Positions 1-5,811 of a stretch of 11,552 nucleotides of DNA are shown one piece after another. The notes under the pieces were generated by a model. It saw only the letters and a list, made by a program, of their open reading frames with translations. It was not told where the DNA came from and did not search any database. Position 1 is the stretch's first letter, and each line of letters starts with the position of its first letter. This DNA is from Bacillota bacterium (GTDB lineage Bacteria > Bacillota_C > Negativicutes > CTSoil-072), in contig JAGFXW010000051.1 in NCBI GenBank assembly GCA_017861495.1, forward strand, positions 1 to 11,552, in the 5' to 3' direction. The position numbers and the translations under genes were made by a program.

Positions 1-9
1 AAAGAATAT

Positions 10-98
10 GCCGGGGTGGCGGAACTGGCAGACGCAAGGGACTTAAAATCCCTCGGAGCGTGAGCTCCGTACCGGTTCGATTCCGGTCCTCGGCACCA
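10..98 (+). tRNA. tRNA-Leu, anticodon UAA
   Basis: This is a complete class II tRNA of 89 nt that decodes UUA leucine codons. The acceptor arms GCCGGGG (10-16) and CCTCGGC (88-94) pair over seven positions with one G-U. They are followed by discriminator A and an encoded CCA (96-98). The anticodon stem AGGGA/TCCCT encloses the loop CTTAAAA, placing the anticodon TAA at 44-46. A long variable arm (about 54-70, CGGAGC/GCTCCG) and the T-loop GGTTCGATTCC confirm the leucine type. The promoter lies outside or at the left edge of the window, so earlier tRNAs in the same transcript cannot be excluded. Confidence 0.97.
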
Positions 99-107
99 TC
101 TAAGAGC

Positions 108-144
108 AAACAGGTACATCCATGCGGAGTACCTGTTTTTGTTT
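108..144 (+). terminator. Rho-independent terminator of the tRNA-Leu transcript
   Basis: A 10-bp perfect stem, AAACAGGTAC (108-117) with GTACCTGTTT (129-138), encloses an 11-nt loop and runs into a T-rich tract (136-144). It starts only 10 nt after the tRNA CCA end, so it should end the tRNA transcript. Confidence 0.85.
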
Positions 145-192
145 TACTTGGAAAACCATTTGGCTGCCGAGTCGTGGTCAATTGTGATTACA

Positions 193-226
193 AGGACGGT
201 AATATTGCGGATTGGCCTCTTTCGAC
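193..226. repeat. Decayed partial copy of the adjacent 121-bp repeat
   Basis: Read in the same direction as the intact element, 193-226 aligns with its right end, 317-348. Apart from a 2-nt insertion (197-198), 24 of 32 positions match, and all eight differences are transitions (C/T or A/G). The copy abuts the left end of the intact element through the near-palindrome GACTTA-T-TAAGTC (224-236). I could not find a matching left end further upstream, so this is a relic. Seen directly in the sequence; the shared origin is inferred. Confidence 0.55.
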
Positions 227-232
227 TTATTA

Positions 233-353
233 AGTCTGTTGAAAAAGGTTCAGATGCCAGGAACGACGAGGATTGCGCCGCACCGCGTACTAAAACGTAC
301 GCTAGCAAGCAAACGCAGGAGTAACGCCGCAGATTGACCTTTTTCAACAGACT
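233..353. repeat. 121-bp non-coding element with 17-bp perfect terminal inverted repeats
   Basis: AGTCTGTTGAAAAAGGT at 233-249 is repeated exactly in inverted orientation at 337-353. The interior of 87 bp holds a hairpin, GCGTAC (285-290) and GTACGC (297-302) around a 6-nt loop. It also has a short direct repeat GCGCCGCA/ACGCCGCA (275-282, 324-331). It encodes no credible protein: the short open frames on both strands simply run through the repeat. The architecture resembles REP/MITE-type extragenic repeats. From memory, elements ending in TTTTTCAACAGACTG recur in several anaerobe genomes, but this was not checked. No target-site duplication is obvious. Confidence 0.7.
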
Positions 354-354
354 G

Positions 355-380
355 AGCTCCGAATTTTTTCGGAGCTTTTT
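355..380 (+). terminator. Rho-independent terminator downstream of the repeat
   Basis: A 9-bp stem, AGCTCCGAA (355-363) with TTCGGAGCT (368-376), has a 4-nt T loop and is followed by a T run to 380. It directly abuts the right end of the repeat and lies 45 bp before the activator gene, insulating that gene from tRNA-side transcription. No convincing promoter for the activator could be picked out in 381-424. Confidence 0.75.
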
Positions 381-424
381 ATATATAGTGTCTCATCAAT
401 GAACGGTGAGGGGAGGGACAGTGA

Positions 425-2407
425 ATGACCTCAAAAGAAAAACGCGATTTTGGCATGAAGAGCAATGGGCAAGAGACGAAGCCTATGCGGACGGAACAAG
501 CTATAGGCCTTATTGCGCCTTATCCGGAACTTGCTGCGAGCGCGGCGGAAGTACGCGCAGAACTGAAATTTAATTTTTCTATTGAAATTGGTGACATGGA
601 GAAAGCGAGAGCGCTTGCTTGGGATTTGGCCCGGCAAGGAATTGAAGTGATTATCAGCCGCGGGGGGACCGCTGCGTTCTTGCGGGCGGAAAATATTTTG
701 CCGGTTGTAGAGATTAAAGTAACAGGCTATGATGTAATACGAGTTTTGAGTTCTTATGTCGGTAAAGAAAAGAAAATTGCCATCGTGGGTTATCAAAACG
801 TCGTTGATGGGTTTCGGGTTGTCAGTGAACTGCTCGGTTTATCCATTCATGAATTTATTATTCCCAGTGAGGAAGTATACAAGGAATGGGATTCTGTGCG
901 GCAGGAATTAAAACAATTAATTCAAGCTTTTGGTATTGAGGTGGTTATCGGCGATACGCTTGTCACCGATAAACTGAAATTGAAAAACTGGGAAAATGTT
1001 GAGGTGCAATTAATTAAATCCGGTAAAGAAGCAATTATTCAGGCGATTGAAGAGGCAAGGCAGATTATTGAAATTAGAAACAAAGAACGACAAGCCTCCG
1101 AGAAACTAAAGACGATTATTAATGCAGTTCATGACGGAGTTGTAGCGACAGATGAAAAAGGCAGGATTACGGCGGTTAATCCCATTGCGGAAGAAATTTT
1201 TCGTGTGAAAGAGAACGAGGTTGTAGGCGCCCTTATCCATCATGTAATTGCGAATTCCCGGATTGATGAAGTTCTTGTCTCCGCTCAGTCCGAACTGGAA
1301 CAGTTGCAGCACACGCCGGTAGGAGATGTAGTGACCAACCGGGTGCCGATTTATGTCGGCGGCCAAGTAAAGGGCGTTGTGGCTACTTTTCAGGAAGTGG
1401 CGAAAATACAAAGCGTTGAGCAGAGAATTCGCCAGTCGATATTTCAACGCGGACATACGACCCGTTATCAATTTGAGGATATTTTGACAAACGATTCCCA
1501 TATGAAACAGCTCAAAAATATTGCCAAAAAATATGCGCGAACGGATGCCACGATTTTGCTACTTGGCGAAAGCGGCACCGGCAAGGAATTGTTTGCCCAA
1601 AGCGTTCATCACCATAGTTCCAGACGGCAGGAACCGTTTGTGGCTGTCAATTGTTCCGCTTTGCCGGGGCAATTGTTGGAGAGTGAGTTGTTCGGATATG
1701 TTGAAGGTGCGTTTACCGGCGCGAAAAAAACAGGCAAACCGGGGTTGTTTGAATTAGCCCACAATGGAACTATTTTTTTGGATGAAATCGGGGACATGAC
1801 AAAAGATTTGCAGTCCAGATTATTGCGGGTTTTGGAAGAGAAACAAGTGATGCGCCTTGGATCGGATAACGTAATTCCGGTTAATGTACGCATGATTGCG
1901 GCAACGAATCTTGATCTTTGGAACGAAACGATAAAAGGGAACTTCCGGCTGGACCTGTACTACCGGTTAAATGTGTTAACGATCCGGATTCCTCCATTGA
2001 GGGAACGCAAAAACGATATTTCTTTGTTGGCTGAGCATTTTTGGAAACAATATTGTAAAAAACATAACATCAAAAATAAAGAACTTCCTCCGGAGGTGGT
2101 CAATCTTTTGGAAAAGCATGCTTGGATTGGCAATATCCGTGAACTGAAAAATATTATGGAGCGGATTGTATTATCCAGCGAAGATGGCGAGGTTGATTTG
2201 GCTACGGTGACACTGATGCTGGACAGTGATGCCGGGTTTTCAGGCAAAGGCTTTCCGTTGACAGAAAATGCATTGTTGACGGGGTCGTTGGATGAGATTA
2301 AACGTAAAATTGCAACGGTCGTGCTGGAACAGGAAGACCACAATATATCACGAACGGCCGCTCGGCTGCAGATTGACCGCAACACGTTGAAAAAAATCAT
2401 TAAGTGA
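425..2407 (+). CDS. Sigma-54-dependent activator, PrpR_N-PAS-AAA+-HTH
   Basis: This 660-residue bacterial enhancer-binding protein remodels RNA polymerase holding sigma-54. The domain order is clear: a PrpR_N-type ligand-sensing domain at about residues 25-215 (as in propionate regulator PrpR), a PAS domain at about 228-330, a sigma-54 AAA+ domain at about 352-585, and a Fis-type helix-turn-helix at the C-terminus (about 636-660). Visible motifs are Walker A GESGTGKE (381-388), the sigma-54-contacting loop GAFTGA (428-433), Walker B TIFLDEIGD (449-457) and WIGNIREL (567-574), where many relatives have WPGNIREL. There is no response-regulator receiver domain, so control is probably by a small ligand. 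The start at 425 is supported by GGGAGGG (411-417) seven bases upstream; Met11 and Met21 are possible alternatives. The gene has its own terminator and sits just before a sigma-54 promoter, its likely target. The ligand is unknown. Confidence 0.95.
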   Translation: MTSKEKRDFGMKSNGQETKPMRTEQAIGLIAPYPELAASAAEVRAELKFNFSIEIGDMEKARALAWDLARQGIEVIISRGGTAAFLRAENILPVVEIKVTGYDVIRVLSSYVGKEKKIAIVGYQNVVDGFRVVSELLGLSIHEFIIPSEEVYKEWDSVRQELKQLIQAFGIEVVIGDTLVTDKLKLKNWENVEVQLIKSGKEAIIQAIEEARQIIEIRNKERQASEKLKTIINAVHDGVVATDEKGRITAVNPIAEEIFRVKENEVVGALIHHVIANSRIDEVLVSAQSELEQLQHTPVGDVVTNRVPIYVGGQVKGVVATFQEVAKIQSVEQRIRQSIFQRGHTTRYQFEDILTNDSHMKQLKNIAKKYARTDATILLLGESGTGKELFAQSVHHHSSRRQEPFVAVNCSALPGQLLESELFGYVEGAFTGAKKTGKPGLFELAHNGTIFLDEIGDMTKDLQSRLLRVLEEKQVMRLGSDNVIPVNVRMIAATNLDLWNETIKGNFRLDLYYRLNVLTIRIPPLRERKNDISLLAEHFWKQYCKKHNIKNKELPPEVVNLLEKHAWIGNIRELKNIMERIVLSSEDGEVDLATVTLMLDSDAGFSGKGFPLTENALLTGSLDEIKRKIATVVLEQEDHNISRTAARLQIDRNTLKKIIK

Positions 2408-2414
2408 TGAAAAA

Positions 2415-2463
2415 TGCCGCATGTGATGAAAATATAATCATACGCGGCAGTTTCTTTTTTTCG
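2415..2463 (+). terminator. Terminator of the activator gene
   Basis: The inverted repeat TGCCGCATGTGAT (2415-2427) pairs with ATCATACGCGGCA (2437-2449), with one A-C mismatch and one G-U, around a 9-nt AT-rich loop. It is followed by TTTCTTTTTTTC. It lies 8 nt after the activator stop codon. Its position at roughly -116 to -82 from the predicted sigma-54 start would also suit an activator binding site. Confidence 0.75.
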
Positions 2464-2504
2464 GCATTGCAGGAAAACAGTGTATAGTTGGCGATCCTTG
2501 ATAT

Positions 2505-2520
2505 TGGCATGTAATTTGCA
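2505..2520 (+). promoter_or_regulatory. Sigma-54 (-24/-12) promoter
   Basis: TGGCATGTAATTTGCA matches the sigma-54 consensus TGGCAC-N5-TTGCW at all key positions. The invariant GG is at 2506-2507 and the invariant GC at 2518-2519, with the required 10-bp separation. The transcription start is predicted near 2531, giving a leader of about 143 nt to the gene at 2674. The only sigma-54 activator gene in the window is immediately upstream, so it is the likely partner. A competing sigma-70 promoter is not evident. Confidence 0.85.
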
Positions 2521-2530
2521 TATTTATTGA

Positions 2531-2673
2531 ATTGACAGTTGGTATTAACGTACAGGAATCTTTGGCTAAAGCCTCTATGGATGTCAGTTAGCAGGGGTTG
2601 GCTTCGGAAGTTTTCCGGACGTTAAGAATTTGCAAAGAAATCGTACTCGCAAAATAAAAAAAGAGGTGAGAAG
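2531..2673 (+). other. 5' leader of the sigma-54 operon
   Basis: About 143 nt separate the predicted start from the first codon. The leader contains two small potential hairpins, GGCT-AA-AGCC (about 2564-2573) and CGGAA-GTT-TTCCG (near 2606-2618), and ends in a strong GAGGTGA ribosome binding site. I recognise no riboswitch class and no coding region here. Confidence 0.4.
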
Positions 2674-3837
2674 ATGCAGTTTCAAGGGTATAGAAGACCT
2701 GATGGTAAAGTTGGGATTCGGAATCATGTATTGGTATTGCCGAGTGTTGTATGTGCAAACCGGGTAGCACGGGGGATTTCGCAGTCGGTTAACGGGACGA
2801 CTTGGGTGGAACATCAACATGGCTGTGATCAACTTGGGGTTGATGCGGCATTAACTTCCAATGTTCTGATTGGGCACGGTACTCATCCTAATGTGTATGG
2901 TGTCATTGTTGTCGGTTTAGGCTGTGAAACCATTCGCGCCCAAAACATTGCGGCGGAAATCAAAAAGCAGTGTCCATACAAACCGGTTGAGGTTGTTATT
3001 ATCCAGGATGAAGGCGGATCAGTCAAAGCGATTGCCAAAGGAGCCAGTTTCGCAAGGCAAATGCTGGTTGAAGCATCGGTGTTGAAACGCGAGCCAATTG
3101 ACGCCTCGGAATTGATTCTTGGCACAGAATGCGGTGGTTCGGATGCTTGCTCGGGAATTTCTGCCAACCCGGCATTGGGAGTTGCCAGCGATTTGTTGAT
3201 CGATGCCGGCGGGACGGTTATTTTGGCAGAAACGACAGAAATTATCGGGGCTGAACATATTATTGCCAAACGGGCGGTTAATGAAGAGGTAGCCGCACGT
3301 TGTTTCGAGGTAATTAATGCTTGTGAAACGGCAGTGAAGAAGATGGGCGTTGATATGCGCGGCGCACAGCCTACGCCTGGCAATATCGAGGGTGGATTAT
3401 CGTCGATTGAAGAAAAATCGCTGGGATGTATTTATAAAGCCGGTACGAAGCCGCTGCAAACCATTATCGACTATGCCGCTCCGGTAACCATGAAAGGCTT
3501 GGTTTGGATGGATACGCCGGGACAGGATATTGAACAACTTACAGGAATGGTTGCCGGAGGCTGTCATTTGGTGGTCTTTACCACCGGACGCGGCACTTGC
3601 TGTGGTTCGCCGATTGCTCCTACGATCAAGGTCGCCACGAATACGGCGATGTTCGAGCGGATGAATGACAATATTGATTTGAACGCCGGAACGGTTATCA
3701 GCGGAACTGAAAGCGTTGAGCAAGTAGGTCAGAGAATTTTTGAAGAAATGCTGGAAGTTGCTTCCGGTAAACAAACAAAAGCAGAAATATTAGGGTTTAA
3801 TGATTTCGCGATCCATCGGATCGGACCGACGATTTAA
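2674..3837 (+). CDS. UxaA/SuyB-family lyase, large subunit
   Basis: This 387-residue protein belongs to the altronate/galactarate dehydratase (UxaA/GarD C-terminal) superfamily. The superfamily also contains SuyB, the large subunit of (2R)-sulfolactate sulfo-lyase. Enzymes of this family eliminate water, or sulfite in SuyAB, from 2-hydroxy acids, with a divalent metal (Fe) known or expected in the active site. Family signatures include GYRRPDGKVGIRNHVLVLP at the N-terminus, EHQHGC (46-51), GLGCE (81-85), TECGGSDACSGISANPALG (151-169), GGLSSIEEKSLG (240-251) and TTGRGTCCGSPIAPTIKVATN (303-323). Full-length family members such as E. coli UxaA carry the small SAF domain on the same chain; here it is a separate downstream gene, as in SuyAB. 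A GAGGTGA site just before 2674 supports the start. It is the first gene after the sigma-54 promoter. No other sugar-acid gene (uxaB, kdgK, kdgA) is in the window, so the substrate stays open between sugar acid and sulfolactate. Confidence 0.9.
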   Translation: MQFQGYRRPDGKVGIRNHVLVLPSVVCANRVARGISQSVNGTTWVEHQHGCDQLGVDAALTSNVLIGHGTHPNVYGVIVVGLGCETIRAQNIAAEIKKQCPYKPVEVVIIQDEGGSVKAIAKGASFARQMLVEASVLKREPIDASELILGTECGGSDACSGISANPALGVASDLLIDAGGTVILAETTEIIGAEHIIAKRAVNEEVAARCFEVINACETAVKKMGVDMRGAQPTPGNIEGGLSSIEEKSLGCIYKAGTKPLQTIIDYAAPVTMKGLVWMDTPGQDIEQLTGMVAGGCHLVVFTTGRGTCCGSPIAPTIKVATNTAMFERMNDNIDLNAGTVISGTESVEQVGQRIFEEMLEVASGKQTKAEILGFNDFAIHRIGPTI

Positions 3838-3860
3838 GGACAGAGGGAGGTATGCAGGTG

Positions 3861-4160
3861 ATGAATAAATTTCGGGCCATTGTGATGAAAGCGAACGATA
3901 ATGTTGCTACAGTGGTAGAACCATTATCTCAGGGAACGACAATTGATTTGAGTGTCGGTGGAGAGTTGGTATCTGTGAAGGTAGCTGAACAAATTCCTTT
4001 TTGTCATAAATTTGCTATTAAGGAGATCGCGCAAGGCGATCAAATTATCAAGTACGGCGAAGTGATAGGGCTTGCTACCCAGCCGATTCATGAGGGTCAG
4101 CATGTTCATATCCATAATCTTGAAAGCTGCCGCGGCAGAGGAGACAAGGAACCGGCATAA
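3861..4160 (+). CDS. UxaA/SuyA-family lyase, small SAF-domain subunit
   Basis: This 99-residue protein has the SAF-domain pattern of the UxaA N-terminus and of SuyA: DNVATVV near the start, CHKFAIKEIAQGD (about 48-60), IKYGEVIGLAT (63-73) and HVHIHNLES (81-89). It should bind the large subunit encoded 23 bp upstream to form the complete enzyme. I prefer ATG 3861, or GTG 3858, over the upstream ATG at 3852. The ribosome binding site GAGGGAGG ends at 3850, leaving a single base before 3852 but about 10 before 3861. The gene order large-then-small is the reverse of the domain order in fused UxaA. The transcript ends at the terminator that follows. Confidence 0.88.
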   Translation: MNKFRAIVMKANDNVATVVEPLSQGTTIDLSVGGELVSVKVAEQIPFCHKFAIKEIAQGDQIIKYGEVIGLATQPIHEGQHVHIHNLESCRGRGDKEPA

Positions 4161-4173
4161 ACGGATTTTTTTC

Positions 4174-4208
4174 AACAGACTACCAAAAAAATTGGTAGTC
4201 TGTTTTTT
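4174..4208 (+). terminator. Strong terminator of the lyase operon, built from the TTCAACAGACT sequence
   Basis: A 13-bp perfect stem, AACAGACTACCAA (4174-4186) with TTGGTAGTCTGTT (4192-4204), encloses a 5-nt A loop and is followed by T to 4208. Together with the preceding TTTTTTC, the left arm spells TTTTTCAACAGACT, identical to the outer 14 bases of the repeat at 233-353. It begins 13 nt after the small-subunit stop codon. Confidence 0.92.
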
Positions 4209-4316
4209 GTCCAGCAAACTCTATGGATAACCCGGTAAAGAAATTTTAGCGGGGGGACCAGGGTAGGATTTTTGTTTTTGTTTGTTGAACTAATAGGAAA
4301 AGGCGGGTGATGGATT

Positions 4317-4712
4317 ATGATCGAAAAGTTCTATATTTCTACGCCCCAAATTGGTTTTGTTGATATTACCTCTGCTGTCAAAGAAGCTGTGGCAGCCAGT
4401 TCGGTAAAGGATGGTCTGTGTCAAGTCTTTGTACCGCATACAACGGCAGGAATTACGATCAACGAGAACGCCGATCCGGATGTGATCAAGGATTTATTGG
4501 CTGGTTTAGAACAGATGGTTCCCCATCTTTCCTACCGTCATGCAGAAGGGAATTCCCGGGCGCATATCCAAGCCTCCCTACTCGGATCATCCGTTTCTAT
4601 TCCGATTGAAAATAACCGATTGTTTCTGGGAACCTGGCAGGGCATTTATTTGGCTGAGTTTGACGGGCCCCGCCGCCGGACCGTCTGTGTGAATTGTGGG
4701 GGAACGCTATGA
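4317..4712 (+). CDS. yjbQ: YjbQ family protein (UPF0047)
   Basis: This 131-residue protein shows the hallmark blocks of the YjbQ/UPF0047 family: PHTTAGITINENADPDV (40-56), HAEGNSRAHIQASLLGSS (75-92), LFLGTWQGIYLAEFDGPRRR (102-121). Length and motifs are those of a complete member. Some homologues are annotated as a secondary thiamine-phosphate synthase from weak activity of the E. coli protein; the true role in the cell is unsettled. AAAGGCGG about 10 bases upstream supports the start. The stop overlaps the next start codon (ATGA), so the two genes are probably translated together. The 108 bp between the preceding terminator and this gene hold only a T/G-rich stretch; I could not identify a promoter with confidence. 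Confidence 0.93.
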   Translation: MIEKFYISTPQIGFVDITSAVKEAVAASSVKDGLCQVFVPHTTAGITINENADPDVIKDLLAGLEQMVPHLSYRHAEGNSRAHIQASLLGSSVSIPIENNRLFLGTWQGIYLAEFDGPRRRTVCVNCGGTL

Positions 4713-4990
4713 GTGCGGTTGTCTGTGAAATTGAATTGCTGATTCCGGGCTCTGGCTCGCTGAAAGCGAAACGACATGTCATCAAAAGCATTATGGGCCG
4801 CATCAAAGCCCGCTGCAACGCATCGGTGGCTGAAACCGGCTTTCAGGATAGTTGGCAGAGGACTGTAATCAGTGTAGCGATGGTCAGTTCAGATCACTTG
4901 TTATTGCAAAAGCAGATTGAACTGATCCGGCAGATTGTTTATGATAATGCGGATGCGGAATTGGTTGATATTTCAACGGAGTACGTATAA
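4709..4990 (+). CDS. DUF503 (YlxP-like) family protein
   Basis: This small protein of 93 residues has the DUF503 signature: a first strand MSAVVCEIELLIPGSGSLKA, then KRHVIKSIMGRIKARCNASVAE and GFQDSWQRTVISVAMVSSD. Relatives are often encoded beside infB/rbfA in Bacillota, and their function is not established. ATG 4709 is chosen because homologous sequence begins there, it overlaps the yjbQ stop by two bases (ATGA) and it has GGGGGA upstream. An in-frame start at 4694 would only add five residues from within yjbQ. The protein is probably cytoplasmic: no signal peptide or membrane segment is visible. Confidence 0.9.
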   Translation: MSAVVCEIELLIPGSGSLKAKRHVIKSIMGRIKARCNASVAETGFQDSWQRTVISVAMVSSDHLLLQKQIELIRQIVYDNADAELVDISTEYV

Positions 4991-5019
4991 TCCGGAGTAA
5001 TTTATGGAGATGTAGTGGA

Positions 5020-5754
5020 ATGAAAGTGGATGTTGCTTTTTTACCCGGGATGCTTGCTGGGAAAAACTTGTCGGATACAGTATGCATCGTATTGGATATT
5101 TTTCGCGCGACGACGTGTATGGTTACTGCCTTTTTCAACGGCTGCAATGCGATTATTCCTGTCTTATCGCTCGATGAAGCGCATGTGGCAGCCGAGCAAA
5201 CCGGTCCGGTCCTGCTTGCCGGAGAACGACAATCCCTTAAAATGGATGGCTGTGATTTGGGAAACTCGCCGTTCGATTTTTGCCGGGATAACATTGCCGG
5301 GCAAACTGTTGTTATGACCACGAGCAATGGAACGGTTGCGGTTAAAGCGACTGATACGGCCTATCGCACGATGATAGGTTCGTTTCTTAATGCCGGAGCC
5401 GTTTGTCAGAAAGCTAAGAAATACGGTAAGGATATTGTTGTTGTCTGTGCGGGTACGGATCGTGCTTTCTCGCTTGAAGATGCGCTTTGCGCCGGCTTGC
5501 TTGTGCAATTATTGGCAGCAAATAATAACGGAAAAATGACAGATTCGGCCGAAGGCGTCTTGTTAATGTACCGGGAAGCGAAGCCTAATCTGCTTACAAT
5601 AGCCGCCGGCAGCCGGAATGGCCGCCGATTATGTGAGCTAGGCCGGACCAAGGATATGGAATATTGCTTACAGACGGATTTGTTGGATATCGTGCCGTAC
5701 TACGCAAACGGAAAAATTACGTTGAGTGAAACAAACAAGAATACAGTTTTATAA
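5020..5754 (+). CDS. comB: ComB-family 2-phosphosulfolactate phosphatase
   Basis: This 244-residue protein matches the ComB family, which hydrolyses (2R)-2-phospho-3-sulfolactate to sulfolactate and phosphate in a Mg-dependent reaction of coenzyme M biosynthesis. Characteristic blocks are VLDIFRATTCMVTA (24-37), LAGER (66-70), DLGNSPFDF (79-87), VMTTSNGT (98-105), VCAGT (142-146) and SLEDALCAGLL (151-161). The length is normal for the family. GGAGATG (5006-5012) supports the start. No comA (phosphosulfolactate synthase), comC or other coenzyme M gene is in the window. Many Bacillota carry comB without a known coenzyme M pathway, so the real substrate may differ. It lies 29 bp after the DUF503 gene and may share its transcript. 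Confidence 0.9.
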   Translation: MKVDVAFLPGMLAGKNLSDTVCIVLDIFRATTCMVTAFFNGCNAIIPVLSLDEAHVAAEQTGPVLLAGERQSLKMDGCDLGNSPFDFCRDNIAGQTVVMTTSNGTVAVKATDTAYRTMIGSFLNAGAVCQKAKKYGKDIVVVCAGTDRAFSLEDALCAGLLVQLLAANNNGKMTDSAEGVLLMYREAKPNLLTIAAGSRNGRRLCELGRTKDMEYCLQTDLLDIVPYYANGKITLSETNKNTVL

Positions 5755-5811
5755 CTGAAATTCACTTTTTATTCTATTTTTTGAAACAACATTGTAACAG
5801 GGAGTAACCAG

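Noticed and set aside
139..347. Short overlapping open frames on both strands (61 and 67 residues)
   Set aside because: They run through the terminator tail and the inverted-repeat element, have no ribosome binding site and no recognisable protein features.
2532..2560. TTGACA at 2532-2537 as a sigma-70 -35 box for the lyase operon
   Set aside because: No acceptable -10 hexamer stands 16-18 bp downstream, while the sigma-54 promoter just upstream is near consensus.
2584..2832. Reverse-strand open frame of 82 residues
   Set aside because: It lies across the leader and the start of the lyase gene and has no start signal or family features; it is a shadow of the + strand gene.
3852..3860. ATG 3852 as the start of the small subunit
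   Set aside because: The ribosome binding site ends one base before it; 3858 or 3861 has normal spacing and family-like length.
4211..4316. A promoter for yjbQ in the T/G-rich stretch
   Set aside because: Candidate boxes such as TTGTTT and TAATAG have wrong spacing, so no site can be supported even though one is expected after the terminator.
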